Shown in pieces: positions 35,809-45,568 of a stretch of 63,023 nucleotides of DNA. The stretch is from assembly GCA_003762875.1 (NCBI GenBank), contig RIBL01000018.1, positions 1 to 63,023 of the forward strand. The letters run 5' to 3'. The stretch is from Muribaculaceae bacterium Isolate-110 (HZI) (GTDB taxonomy: Bacteria > Bacteroidota > Bacteroidia > Bacteroidales > Muribaculaceae). Within the stretch, counting starts at the first letter, position 1; every line of letters begins with the position of its first letter. A model generated the notes under the pieces. The model had not been told where the DNA came from. It saw nothing but the letters and a program-made list of their open reading frames with translations, and did no database searches. A program made the position numbers and the translations under genes.

Positions 35809-37227
35809 TTGCTTGATATACTCTTGAATAGCACACGCGACATTCTATCGTTTTTCGAGTCGGAGGTCTCTGCTATGACGATTCAGACCCAAAAGAGTTA
35901 CACTAAAGCAGTGAACTCATTCGGCCGAGCTGTACATACTGAAACCGACATGGGACTTTCAGAAAATCTTGTCACAGAATGGATCAGTCATCTTATACAA
36001 CAAGGATATAGCTATAAAGTAGCCACCTACTATCTGAAAATTATCAGCTCTCTATATAACAAAGGTGTCAAAGCCGGGAAGCTGTGCAAATCAGACATAT
36101 TCGTCAACGTCAGAAGCAGATTGGAATTAATCGCCGAGATGGATTTTGATATCAGTAAGCGTGAGAATGATTATTCCCGATTGCTATTAATGGCAAAAAA
36201 CGCAGCAAGATCCACAAAGGACACTGCCATCATAACCGATTTACTATTGATATGCATCCTGTCGGACATCAAAAATCCTGCGACTGTAGGAATGTTGAAA
36301 AAAGATGACTCAGTCATCATCGACAAATCTCTGTCCGAAATACTGGAGCGCAACATATCCCCCCACCGTAAATATATTTTCGGCCTCAATCAGTCACAAC
36401 TGAGTCCGCGTCAATTTGTCCGAACGCTGGACGAAGCCATATCCGGACTGCTGGCACTCAAAGGTTTTACCCACCGGTTACCCGTAAATGACACAATTGA
36501 AAACCTTTGGGCCTTCGCGGCCTTGAAAAGCGGCATATCCCCCTCCCGCATCGTAGGATGTCTTGGACATCGACCGGCTGACAATCCCCTCTTCGCTTTA
36601 TGTAGTGCCGAATCACTCTCTGACGACGAAAAGAGCAGCATACACTCTGCCGTAGCAAAAACGATACTCGTCAATCCCAAAGAATGGTTTGTCATGAGGC
36701 TGCGGCCGGGAGTAAGGTATGAAACTATAAAGCAATCCATCGCCTCCATGCCGGCCGACAAACCGCAACTGTTCTATCCTTGCGATGAAATAAGAAAGAG
36801 GGTTAATCGGAAACTTGTCTACGAACAACGGCCTGTCATACCCGACATAGTATTTTTCAAGACAAAAATGACTGATGTCCGGCCGCTGTTCAGACTTATC
36901 GGCGACAAAGCCTGGTGTTATACCACCGACACCCGCAGCGGCAACTATGCCATTATTCCCAAAAAGGCGATGGAAACATTCCAGCAGGCCATAGGCAAAT
37001 TTTCCGACGACTATGAAGTCGGACCGATAGGTTCGCTTGCGCTCAAGAAAGGCGACCGCATATCGATAATCGGTGGTCTGTTCTCAGGCAATCAGGGCAT
37101 AATCGACCGAATCGAAGAATCAGACAATGACTGCAACACTATATATCGTGTGATATTTCCTGATGAAAACGGGTTTGAATGGCGCGTAAAAATTGACGCC
37201 CGACTGGTGAAACACTCAGGCTCATAA
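35809..37227 (+). CDS. Tyrosine-recombinase-like domain fused to a NusG/UpxY-type antiterminator
   Basis: The 472-residue protein has three parts. Residues about 8-100 look like a core-binding (SAM-like) domain: TQKSYTKAVNSFGRAV and YSYKVATYYLKIISSLYN. Residues about 110-285 follow the catalytic-domain pattern up to GISPSRIVGCLGHRP. The catalytic residues are gone: the HxxR position reads DTIE, the tyrosine position after LGH is F/A, and Arg I is K. From about 290 a NusG N-terminal domain begins (EWFVMRLRPG) and ends with a KOW motif (KKGDRISIIGGLFSGNQG). The start is TTG at 35809; an ATG at 35875 preceded by GGAGG is possible but would cut into the first domain. As first gene after the switch it probably promotes transcription of the long polysaccharide operon (inference). 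No UpxZ gene is present. Confidence 0.82.
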   Translation: MLDILLNSTRDILSFFESEVSAMTIQTQKSYTKAVNSFGRAVHTETDMGLSENLVTEWISHLIQQGYSYKVATYYLKIISSLYNKGVKAGKLCKSDIFVNVRSRLELIAEMDFDISKRENDYSRLLLMAKNAARSTKDTAIITDLLLICILSDIKNPATVGMLKKDDSVIIDKSLSEILERNISPHRKYIFGLNQSQLSPRQFVRTLDEAISGLLALKGFTHRLPVNDTIENLWAFAALKSGISPSRIVGCLGHRPADNPLFALCSAESLSDDEKSSIHSAVAKTILVNPKEWFVMRLRPGVRYETIKQSIASMPADKPQLFYPCDEIRKRVNRKLVYEQRPVIPDIVFFKTKMTDVRPLFRLIGDKAWCYTTDTRSGNYAIIPKKAMETFQQAIGKFSDDYEVGPIGSLALKKGDRISIIGGLFSGNQGIIDRIEESDNDCNTIYRVIFPDENGFEWRVKIDARLVKHSGS

Positions 37228-37291
37228 GGCACTCTCCCAACAGCCGCCAATCACACACTCCAATCTTATCGACATTAGAAAACACCTCATT

Positions 37292-38128
37292 ATGAACCTT
37301 AAAAATATCTTCACTGCCACATCGTGCTCACTGCTCCTTCTGGCTACATCCTGCTCTACCCCAAAAAACATCACCTACTTTCAAGACGCTACCGCCGGAG
37401 AGACCGTCAACGCGCTTACGCCTCTTGAGGTCAGAGTCAAGCCCGAAGACAAGCTGTCTATAATGGTCAACACCCCCGACCCCACCCTCTCATCTCTTTT
37501 CAATCTCCTGCAAATACAAAACCGCATATCGGCAACCACAGCCGGAACCCGCTCGACAGGAGCTTCCGGAGCAGGGACAAGCCAGACATCCTTATACACC
37601 GTCAATCCCGAGGGCGACATCAACTTTCCGGTGCTCGGCAAGCTGCATATCGCAAGCATGACACGCTTTGAAGTTGGAGAATATATCGAACAGGAACTGG
37701 TATCGCAAAATCTTGTCAAAGATCCCATTGTCACCGTAGAGTTTGCCAACACAGGCATCACCGTGCTCGGCGAAGTCAAATCGCCGGGACGTCTTGAGTT
37801 CAACAAAGACCACCTTCTTTTCACCGATGCTATAGCTATGGCAGGAGACCTCACCACCAACGGCAAGCGTGAAGACATACTCGTGCTCCGCGAACAACCG
37901 GACGGCTCGCAGAAAGCCTATAGGGTAAACCTTCTTGACATAGACGCACTGGCAGCCACTCCTGTATATTACCTCCAGCAAAACGATGTGATATACGTCG
38001 AGCCTAACAACAAAGTGAAACGCCAGACAACTCCGACTGGCGACACCCCATTCACACCAACTTTCTGGATGTCGGTCGGCTCCTTCGGTCTCACTATAGC
38101 CACGCTCATCATAAGTCTGACCAACTAA
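37292..38128 (+). CDS. wza: Polysaccharide export lipoprotein (Wza family), main locus
   Basis: Outer-membrane export channel subunit of 278 residues. The lipoprotein signal ends LLLATSCSTPK (Cys about 21). The Poly_export domain has VKPEDKLSIMVNTPDP near 50 and NPEGDINFPVLGKL near 108, and an SLBB-type unit is at ITVLGEVKSPGRLEF near 154. A C-terminal hydrophobic segment (about 252-276) would form the membrane helix. It is a diverged paralogue of the 13.6-kb wza. It starts 64 bp after the antiterminator gene and 70 bp before wzc. Confidence 0.93.
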   Translation: MNLKNIFTATSCSLLLLATSCSTPKNITYFQDATAGETVNALTPLEVRVKPEDKLSIMVNTPDPTLSSLFNLLQIQNRISATTAGTRSTGASGAGTSQTSLYTVNPEGDINFPVLGKLHIASMTRFEVGEYIEQELVSQNLVKDPIVTVEFANTGITVLGEVKSPGRLEFNKDHLLFTDAIAMAGDLTTNGKREDILVLREQPDGSQKAYRVNLLDIDALAATPVYYLQQNDVIYVEPNNKVKRQTTPTGDTPFTPTFWMSVGSFGLTIATLIISLTN

Positions 38129-38198
38129 GCTCATCCACGCTTCTCACAACGACCTATCACTCACCGATTATCATCACATAAAGTAATACGCTATCCCC

Positions 38199-40616
38199 AT
38201 GGCAGAACTTCTGGACCTTTCATCCGCCCCAGCATCGCCGTCGGCAACAACACGTAAAAAGACAGCAGCAAGCAACACTCTCCCCATCAGCGACATTCTA
38301 TTCCTGACGTTAAGAAAGTGGCCCTGGATAATCCTCTCGCTGACCATATGCGTCGGAGCCGCCCTGACCTATATACTCCGCACACCCACTGTCTATACCC
38401 GTGCAGCCCAGATCATGATCAAGGACACATCAAAGGGTAAATCGGCCGGAATGGAAGAATTTTCCGACTTCGGGCTCATATCCACCAAGACCGATGTCGA
38501 AAACGAAATAATCAATCTCCGTTCGGGCGAACTGATGGAAGAAGTGGTCAGCCGGCTGAAGCTCGACATGGACTATTACAGCCACGGACGCTTTCATGAC
38601 GAAGTAGCCTATGGAACGACCCTGCCCATCGAACTGAGCATAGTCAACGCCCCGGCCGACGCCTCGGCCGAAATGAACGTCGACATCAGTCCCGAAGGCA
38701 AGGCAAGCATCTCGGAGCTCAGATATGCCGGTAAAGAATTTAAAGGCACATTCACCGGCTCAATCGGCGACACAATATCCACGCCCGCCGGCCTTGTCGT
38801 AATCAATCCTTCGGCCTACTATCTTCCCAAGCAGCCGATAGCCTTGAAAGTCAACCGCCTGCCTCTCGACGCAGCACGTGCATCCTATTCGTCGCGCCTC
38901 TCCGTGACACAAGGCAGCGATAACAGTTCGCTTATACGTCTCACACTGTCTGACCGCTCCATCGAGCGCGCCGACGACGTGCTCTCGACGCTCATTGATG
39001 TATACAAAGACGCCTGGATACGCGACAAAAACGAGATAGCCGTCTCAACATCCCAGTTTATCAACGATCGTCTCGGAGTCATAGAAAGCGAACTCGGGAA
39101 TGTCGACCAGGATATATCATCCTACAAATCAGCACACCTCATCCCCGACGTACAGGCAGCCTCGTCAATGTATATGAGCGAAAACCGACAGATCGCCTCA
39201 GGCATAATGGACATAAACAACCAGTTGCAGATGACACGCTTCGTGCGCAACTATCTCACGGCCGAATCATCACGCAACCAGCTACTTCCAGCCAACAGCG
39301 GTCTTGTAGGAGATATCGCCTCACAGGTAGGCGAATATAACGACCTTCTGCTCCAGCGCAATTCACTTGTGGAGAAATCATCCGAAAGCAACCCTTTGGT
39401 CATAAGCATGGACGGCCAGCTCGCAGCCATGCGCAACGCCATAATCACCACCGTTGACAACCAGATTTCGGCCCTCAACACACAGCTCCGCTCCCTACAG
39501 GCTACACAGGCATCCACCACATCCAAGATAGCGACATCACCCGAACAGGCCAAATATCTGCTCTCGGTCGAACGTCAGCAGAAAGTCAAGGAAAGCCTCT
39601 ATCTGTTCCTGCTTCAGAAACGTGAGGAAAACGAGCTGTCACAAGCATTCACAGCCTACAACACGCGCGTAATCAACCGTCCCGGACCTGCAGGCGTACC
39701 CCCTACTCCAGCCAAAGCACAGATACTCCTCGCCGCCGCACTTATAGGTCTCGCACTCCCGTTCGGCGTAATATTCCTCATCGAGAACTCCAACACACGC
39801 ATACGCGGACGCCGCGACATCGAACACCTCACTCTCCCCTTCCTCGGTGAGATACCCCTCTCCGACACAGGCACAGACAACTCGGCCAAAAAGGGCTTGA
39901 AAGACGTCAGAAGCCTCGTGGTAAAAGAAGGCCGTCGCGACGTGATAAACGAAGCATTCCGAGTGTTGCGTACAAATGTCGAGTTTATGCGCACGCCCAC
40001 TGACGGAGCCAACGTCATAGCCGTCACGTCATTCAACCCCGGCTCAGGAAAATCATTTATCACAATGAATCTTGCCCTTGCCGTAGCACTCAAAGGCAAA
40101 CGTGTACTCGTGATTGACGGCGACATGCGCCACGGCTCTACCTCAGCCTATGTAGGTTCGCCCGAACAGGGTCTCTCCAATTATCTCGCCTCTGCCGCCG
40201 GGTCACCCGTGGAGCTCATAATCAACGACCCCGAAAACGCCAATCTCTCTATACTCCCCATCGGCCCCGTACCACCCAATCCCACTGAGCTGCTCGAATC
40301 ACCTCGCCTTGCCGAACTCCTCTCACAACTGCGTCCCCACTACGACTACATCTTCATCGACTGTCCGCCTATCGAGATTGTAGCCGACGCACAGATTATT
40401 GACAGCCACGTAGACCGCACCATCTTCGTCATCCGCGCCGGACTGCTCGAACGCTCCATGCTCCCCGAGCTCGAACGCATCTACGAAGAGCGTAAATATC
40501 GCAATATCGCCCTCATACTCAACGGCACCCCCCTCACCACCTCCCGTCATGGCTACTCCCACGGATATGGCTACGGGTATGGTTACGGATATGGCAACAG
40601 CTACGGAAAGGAATAG
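38199..40616 (+). CDS. wzc: Polysaccharide co-polymerase and tyrosine autokinase (Wzc), main locus
   Basis: The 805 residues have a first membrane helix at about 47-66, a periplasmic Wzz/GNVR region with coiled coils, a second helix at about 506-526, and a BY-kinase domain. That domain has Walker A FNPGSGKSFITMN near 609, Walker A' VLVIDGDMRHGS near 638 and Walker B YDYIFIDCPP near 715. The tyrosine-rich tail is longer than in the 11.2-kb copy (HGYGYGYGYGYGNSYGKE), encoded by short GGNTAY repeats. Autophosphorylation there tunes chain length in the family. The flippase starts 15 bp later. Confidence 0.94.
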   Translation: MAELLDLSSAPASPSATTRKKTAASNTLPISDILFLTLRKWPWIILSLTICVGAALTYILRTPTVYTRAAQIMIKDTSKGKSAGMEEFSDFGLISTKTDVENEIINLRSGELMEEVVSRLKLDMDYYSHGRFHDEVAYGTTLPIELSIVNAPADASAEMNVDISPEGKASISELRYAGKEFKGTFTGSIGDTISTPAGLVVINPSAYYLPKQPIALKVNRLPLDAARASYSSRLSVTQGSDNSSLIRLTLSDRSIERADDVLSTLIDVYKDAWIRDKNEIAVSTSQFINDRLGVIESELGNVDQDISSYKSAHLIPDVQAASSMYMSENRQIASGIMDINNQLQMTRFVRNYLTAESSRNQLLPANSGLVGDIASQVGEYNDLLLQRNSLVEKSSESNPLVISMDGQLAAMRNAIITTVDNQISALNTQLRSLQATQASTTSKIATSPEQAKYLLSVERQQKVKESLYLFLLQKREENELSQAFTAYNTRVINRPGPAGVPPTPAKAQILLAAALIGLALPFGVIFLIENSNTRIRGRRDIEHLTLPFLGEIPLSDTGTDNSAKKGLKDVRSLVVKEGRRDVINEAFRVLRTNVEFMRTPTDGANVIAVTSFNPGSGKSFITMNLALAVALKGKRVLVIDGDMRHGSTSAYVGSPEQGLSNYLASAAGSPVELIINDPENANLSILPIGPVPPNPTELLESPRLAELLSQLRPHYDYIFIDCPPIEIVADAQIIDSHVDRTIFVIRAGLLERSMLPELERIYEERKYRNIALILNGTPLTTSRHGYSHGYGYGYGYGYGNSYGKE

Positions 40617-40631
40617 TAACATAACTTAAAG

Positions 40632-42188
40632 ATGTCCGAATCATCTGCTGACAAAAACAAGCGTATTGCTAAAAACACCATTTTCCTCTATCTGAGGATG
40701 ATGGTTATGATGTCAATCAGCTTCTTCACTTCCAGAATAATGCTCGGAGCATTAGGAGTTGACGATTATGGCATCAATAATGTAGTCGGAGGTCTTGTGT
40801 CAATGTTCGCTATAATATCGTCCTCACTTTCATCCGCGACAAGCAGGTTTCTGACCTTCGGTCTTGGTAAAGGAGATATGAAAGAGCTGAAGATACTATT
40901 CTCCACCTCCGTCAACATTCAGTTGCTTATAGCTTTTATCGTTTTTGTGCTCATTGAGACCGCCGGCGTATGGTTTCTCAACAACCGCATGACAATCCCG
41001 TCCGACAGACTCTATGCCGCCAATTGGGTTTTACAATGCTCTGCGTTGAACTTTGCTGTCAGTCTGCTCTCGACCCCATATAACGCTTCAATTGTCGCAC
41101 ATGAACGCATGTCGGTATTTGCCTATATGACAATTTTTGACGTTGTTGTCAAATTCATTGTCGTTGCATCGGTCTATTATTATCAAGGGGACCGTCTTGT
41201 GTTAATGGCATCTCTGCTGCTCATATCAAGCATCATATCACAACTTATCTACTGGACCTACTGCAAACGTAATTTTGAGGAATGTACCTATCACCGCTTG
41301 TTCAGCAAGTATCATTTCAGGAAAATGTTTGGTTTTGCGGGCTGGAACTTCATAGGATGTACTGCCGGCATCATGAAAGATCAAGGTGTAAATATCGCCA
41401 TAAATCTTTTCACTGGCCCCACGATTAATGCAGCCCGAGGCATTGCAATGCAGATGAACGGTATTATCTCACAGTTTACCGGCAATTTTCTTACCGCTAT
41501 CAATCCCCAGGTAATTAAAGATTACGCTTCAGGAGAGCTCGAAAAAATGCATATGCTTGTATTTCGCGGCACACGCTTCTCATATTATCTATTTCTTTTT
41601 CTTTCAGTTCCTGTAATCTTCGAGACTGAAAAAATCCTGTGGCTATGGCTTGGTAACGTCCCGGACCACACTGTGTTGTTTGCTCGTCTCGCACTTGTTC
41701 TCAGCCTGTCTGACTTAATGTCCAATCTGCTTATAACATCCCAGCTCGCCACAGGCAAAATACGTAATTACCAGATTGTCGTCGGCGGTATACTGCTGCT
41801 CAATTTCCCTATTTCCTACCTGCTACTGTATCTCGGATTTATCCCTGAAATAACTGTCGCGGTAGCAATAGCCATATCTCAGATATGCTTGTTTGCCCGT
41901 CTGTTTTTCCTACGCAAAATGATAATGCTCCCTGTAAAAATGTATTTACAGCGTGTCTATCTCAATGTCATCCTTGTGTCGGCAGTCTCGATGATCATAC
42001 CGGCAATTGCATATGTCAATATGCCGCCTGACAAGACTCGATTTTTTTGCATATGTATTATAAGCGCATTGTCATCGGCATTTTCAATCGGCTTTCTGGG
42101 CTGCAACAAAGCCGAACGAGATATGCTCATGCGTTATATCAATAAATTCATATCTCGGTTTAGCCCCCGACAAGCTGAATCTATATGA
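40632..42188 (+). CDS. Wzx-type polysaccharide flippase, main locus
   Basis: The 518-residue integral membrane protein has about 12-14 helices. The N-terminus NTIFLYLRMMVMMSISFFTS and the motif LGVDDYGINNVVGGLVSMF are typical of the oligosaccharide flippases of Bacteroidales surface polysaccharide loci. It moves the lipid-linked repeat unit to the periplasm for Wzy. Its stop overlaps the start of the next gene by 4 bp. Confidence 0.88.
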   Translation: MSESSADKNKRIAKNTIFLYLRMMVMMSISFFTSRIMLGALGVDDYGINNVVGGLVSMFAIISSSLSSATSRFLTFGLGKGDMKELKILFSTSVNIQLLIAFIVFVLIETAGVWFLNNRMTIPSDRLYAANWVLQCSALNFAVSLLSTPYNASIVAHERMSVFAYMTIFDVVVKFIVVASVYYYQGDRLVLMASLLLISSIISQLIYWTYCKRNFEECTYHRLFSKYHFRKMFGFAGWNFIGCTAGIMKDQGVNIAINLFTGPTINAARGIAMQMNGIISQFTGNFLTAINPQVIKDYASGELEKMHMLVFRGTRFSYYLFLFLSVPVIFETEKILWLWLGNVPDHTVLFARLALVLSLSDLMSNLLITSQLATGKIRNYQIVVGGILLLNFPISYLLLYLGFIPEITVAVAIAISQICLFARLFFLRKMIMLPVKMYLQRVYLNVILVSAVSMIIPAIAYVNMPPDKTRFFCICIISALSSAFSIGFLGCNKAERDMLMRYINKFISRFSPRQAESI

Positions 42189-43414
42189 TCATAATCAACG
42201 ACAAACGCGACTGTTGCGGGTGCGAGGCATGCATACAAAAGTGCCCTAAAGACTGCATTGTCATGACATATGACAATGAAGGATTTCGCTACCCCACGGT
42301 AGACACAGCTCTATGTATTGACTGTCATTTATGTGAAAAGGTATGTCCAATAATCACTCCGGCAACCAAAATCAGCCCTCTAAGAACTGTAGCGGCTATA
42401 AATCCGGACGAACACGACAGAGATTTCAGTTCATCCGGAGGCGTGTTTATTCGTATTGCCAAAGAGACATTAAAACGTGGCGGAGTAGTTTTTGGCGCAC
42501 GTTTTAGTCAGGATTTCTCACAAGTTTGTCACACAGCAGCACAATCTTACGAAGAACTGCTGCCCCTATTGGGGTCAAAATATACCCAAAGTGAAATAGG
42601 CAACACATATACCGAAACACGTACGTTTCTGCAATCAGGCCGCGACGTTCTGTATGTCGGCACTCCCTGCCAGATCGCCGGACTGAAAAATTTCCTTGGG
42701 AGGAATTATCCCGGACTTTTTACCATTGATATATTATGTCATGGCGTTCCCAGCCCCAAAGTGTGGAGAGAGCATCTGCAACAACTCATCGCACGACAGT
42801 GCGATGAAAAAATTCAGTTTTCACCTTCCGAGGCTAAATCCCGATCTGACATTCTCTTAGAGAATGTCTCTTTCCGCGACAAGTCCTCCGGTTGGAAAAA
42901 ATACAGTTTTCACCTCCGAGGCTCCGCGACCAACGGTCGCGGTGAAAAAATACAGTTTTCCCTCCTTAAACCCTTCTTTCAGGAACCCTTCATGCAAGGG
43001 TTCCTCGCCGACCTCTATCTGCGTCCGTCATGCTATCAATGTTTCTACCGCACAGGCGGCAACTGCAGCGACCTCACCATAGGTGACTTCTGGGGATTCA
43101 ATAATATCGCGCCAGATCTTGACGATGACCGTGGCACAAGTCTGGTCATGGCCAATACTCCAGCCGGGCTCCAGGCACTTGACGGATTGAAGATACTCAC
43201 AGAAGTCACCCCTCAACAAATGGATATAGCCAGGACATACAACGGAGGCCTCAAGCATATAGCCATCCCCCACCCCAAACGGGCCCAATTTTTCCGCAAG
43301 CTTCCCAATGCCCGGAATATTGACAAACTTATCGCGGAAATGTTGCGCACTCCATACCTCCAGCGGGTCAGGCGTCGCATAATCCACATCATAAGCCGCA
43401 TTATCCGTCACTAA
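42185..43414 (+). CDS. Coenzyme F420 hydrogenase/dehydrogenase beta-subunit-family protein with two 4Fe-4S motifs
   Basis: The 409 residues start with a ferredoxin-type domain: CCGCEACIQKCPKDC near 12 and CIDCHLCEKVCP near 41, enough for two 4Fe-4S clusters. FrhB-type N- and C-terminal domains follow (SSGGVFIRIAKETLKRGG near 77; LYLRPSCYQC near 278; TIGDFWGFNN near 300). Such genes commonly sit beside pyruvyltransferases in surface polysaccharide loci and may supply reducing power for a sugar modification; the reaction is unknown. Residues about 208-270 contain inserted repeat DNA (42806-42965) that has no counterpart in the usual family pattern. It overlaps the flippase gene. Confidence 0.82.
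   Translation: MIIINDKRDCCGCEACIQKCPKDCIVMTYDNEGFRYPTVDTALCIDCHLCEKVCPIITPATKISPLRTVAAINPDEHDRDFSSSGGVFIRIAKETLKRGGVVFGARFSQDFSQVCHTAAQSYEELLPLLGSKYTQSEIGNTYTETRTFLQSGRDVLYVGTPCQIAGLKNFLGRNYPGLFTIDILCHGVPSPKVWREHLQQLIARQCDEKIQFSPSEAKSRSDILLENVSFRDKSSGWKKYSFHLRGSATNGRGEKIQFSLLKPFFQEPFMQGFLADLYLRPSCYQCFYRTGGNCSDLTIGDFWGFNNIAPDLDDDRGTSLVMANTPAGLQALDGLKILTEVTPQQMDIARTYNGGLKHIAIPHPKRAQFFRKLPNARNIDKLIAEMLRTPYLQRVRRRIIHIISRIIRH
42806..42965 (+). repeat. Cluster of short repeats and palindromes inside the FrhB-like gene
   Basis: Three near-identical copies of GAAAAAATWCAGTTTTC start at 42806, 42895 and 42944; the first two extend to about 29-30 bp. Between them are a 21-bp palindrome (42848-42868, GACATTCTCT mirrored around a T) and a perfect 8-bp hairpin (42924-42931 with 42935-42942). 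The copies fall in different reading frames, so this is a DNA repeat and not a protein repeat. The frame stays open through it. Confidence 0.7.
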
Positions 43415-43449
43415 AATCGTAAAATACCGGATCTATCTCTGCATCTCCA

Positions 43450-44559
43450 ATGAAAATAGCAGTAATCAGTCTTAAGGTAAACGCCAATTATGGAGGATTG
43501 TTACAGGCATGGGCACTCCAACAGATACTCATCCGTTTAGGTCATAACCCCACATTGATTGATGGACCCTCGCATTGCGACCTGCCGTTATTCCAAAAAT
43601 GTTATATTTACCCGATAAGGCTCTTTAACAAAATATTCCGACATTCATCCAAGCCCATACGACATGAATCTATGCTCGCACGAGACTGGAATCACAACAT
43701 ACAGGGCGTACAGCAATTCATCGACAAGCTAAACATTAGATCCGTCAAAACGTTGTCGGAAATATCTGAAGATGATTATGACGCTATTATATATGGTAGC
43801 GACCAAGTATGGCGACCGGCTTACTTCCGACCATTTCTCGGCGACATGCGTAATGCTTTCGGATGGTTTGCCAGAAAATGGAAAAATATCAGGCTCTACT
43901 CTTATGCTGCATCGTTCGGCATCGAAACACTCGACGAATATACAGCAGATGAGCTCAAAGATATAAGCAGCATGCTCGGACGTTTTTCACAAATATCGGT
44001 TCGAGAAAACAGTGGCATAAATCTATGCCACAAACTCGGAGTCAAAGCCACACATGTGCTTGATCCGACAATGTTGCTCAACCGCACCGACTATCTTCAG
44101 CTCATCGACAACGCCACTGGCCCGGTAACACGCAACAAGGGGCTGATGACATATATACTCGACCCCTCCGAACAGTCAGCAAGAGCCATCGAGACACTTT
44201 CACTTAAACTTGATAAAGAGCCGTTCTCCACAATCGCTCCGGCTGGCACACCAGCCAACACAGTAGAACAATGGCTCGCCGGATTTCGGGATGCTGACTT
44301 TATCGTGACAGATTCATTCCATGCCTGTGTATTCTCTATCATTTTCGGCAAACCTTTTATCGTGATATCCAATGTCAATCGCGGCACAGCCCGTATTGAC
44401 TCTCTTCTGGAGATGTTGGGACTCATGCACCACAAAATCTCAGTCTCCGACCTCCACGCAATCTCTCCGGCCGACTACACATTTGACCAACGCAACCTCA
44501 ACACCACGATACAAAAATTGCGTGAAAAATCTTTTGACATTCTCAAAAATATTAATTGA
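43450..44559 (+). CDS. Polysaccharide pyruvyltransferase family protein
   Basis: The 369 residues match the family that transfers pyruvate from PEP to sugars as ketals. Motifs are KVNANYGGLLQAWALQQIL at the N-terminus, YGSDQVWRP near 112, the C-terminal FIVTDSFHACVFSIIFGKPF near 279, and RIDSLLEMLGL near 316. It should act in the cytoplasm on the lipid-linked repeat unit or a precursor. It lies 35 bp after the FrhB-like gene, a pairing seen in other surface polysaccharide loci. Confidence 0.88.
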   Translation: MKIAVISLKVNANYGGLLQAWALQQILIRLGHNPTLIDGPSHCDLPLFQKCYIYPIRLFNKIFRHSSKPIRHESMLARDWNHNIQGVQQFIDKLNIRSVKTLSEISEDDYDAIIYGSDQVWRPAYFRPFLGDMRNAFGWFARKWKNIRLYSYAASFGIETLDEYTADELKDISSMLGRFSQISVRENSGINLCHKLGVKATHVLDPTMLLNRTDYLQLIDNATGPVTRNKGLMTYILDPSEQSARAIETLSLKLDKEPFSTIAPAGTPANTVEQWLAGFRDADFIVTDSFHACVFSIIFGKPFIVISNVNRGTARIDSLLEMLGLMHHKISVSDLHAISPADYTFDQRNLNTTIQKLREKSFDILKNIN

Positions 44560-44623
44560 CCGCATGGCGGCATCCACTCAAAGATTAGTTCAACAATTGT
44601 AAAATCCTCCACTCAATAAACCA

Positions 44624-45568
44624 ATGGTAATGCCAGCCACTGACAATCGACTCTATTCTATAATTGTTCCAGTCTATAACGCCGAAAAAACTTTGAGGCG
44701 ATGTATTGATTCAATTTTGGCTCAGACATATACCAATTTTGAACTGATATTGGTTAATGACGGTTCAAAAGATTCATCCACAACAATCATCGACGAGTAC
44801 GCAAATCTGGATTCCCGCATCATTCCTATTCACCAGATTAATGGAGGCGTATCATCGGCACGCAATGCTGGGCTTTCAGTAGCAACCGGATATTTCATCT
44901 TGTTTGCCGATGCTGATGATGACATAAAGCCAGACTGGATACAGGATTTCGCAAAAAACATAGATAATAACCAGATCTGTATTCAAAACATCCAATTCGT
45001 CGGCGAAAAAAATATTGTCAAATCCATTGGCGACAATATCGGTTCTAATATCAATCCGCTACCGGTCAAACTCATGGAAGAGGGTATAGCAGGCTATTTG
45101 TTCAATAAATTGTTTTTAAGAGACATAATAGTTAAGCATAACATTCGTTTTAATACCCAATTGCATTTCCGCGAAGACGAATTATTTGTTTTCCAATATC
45201 TCGAACATGTAAACCATTGGTCAAGTATCAATCGGACCAATTATATATATTATGTCCCCCAAACCGATAAAAATTATGGGACATCAGCAACCGAGTGCAC
45301 CGAACTACTATTTGAAACACTTGGGCGCATATACAATGACAACATACCGGATGAAATATATCGAAATCAAGCATGGAGCATCAAAGGAGCCATCGTTGAA
45401 AATATAATCAGCGGAACTCCAATATCCACAACCCTACTAACTGCCTATCGAAATTCATTCAAAGATGCGAAAGGATTGCGCAATCATATATTAAATTCTA
45501 TAATACTGAATAGCAATAGATTCAGAGGCCTATCATCATTCATCATCAAAGCTATCAACAGAAAATGA
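44624..45568 (+). CDS. Family 2 glycosyltransferase
   Basis: A GT-A enzyme of 314 residues: YSIIVPVYNAEKTLRRCIDS near the N-terminus, LILVNDGSKDSS near 46, GGVSSARNAGLSVATG near 76, and the metal-binding ADADDD near 99. FREDELFVFQYLE near 185 is the usual catalytic-base region. The ATG at 44624 is used, with another two codons later. It is the first gene of the AT-rich middle section, and its stop overlaps the next start by 4 bp. Confidence 0.88.
   Translation: MVMPATDNRLYSIIVPVYNAEKTLRRCIDSILAQTYTNFELILVNDGSKDSSTTIIDEYANLDSRIIPIHQINGGVSSARNAGLSVATGYFILFADADDDIKPDWIQDFAKNIDNNQICIQNIQFVGEKNIVKSIGDNIGSNINPLPVKLMEEGIAGYLFNKLFLRDIIVKHNIRFNTQLHFREDELFVFQYLEHVNHWSSINRTNYIYYVPQTDKNYGTSATECTELLFETLGRIYNDNIPDEIYRNQAWSIKGAIVENIISGTPISTTLLTAYRNSFKDAKGLRNHILNSIILNSNRFRGLSSFIIKAINRK

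Noticed and set aside
40551-40611. GGNTAY repeats at the end of wzc as a phase-variable tandem repeat
   Set aside because: They encode the functional tyrosine-rich tail; changes would be in multiples of six bases and keep the frame, so no switch is implied.
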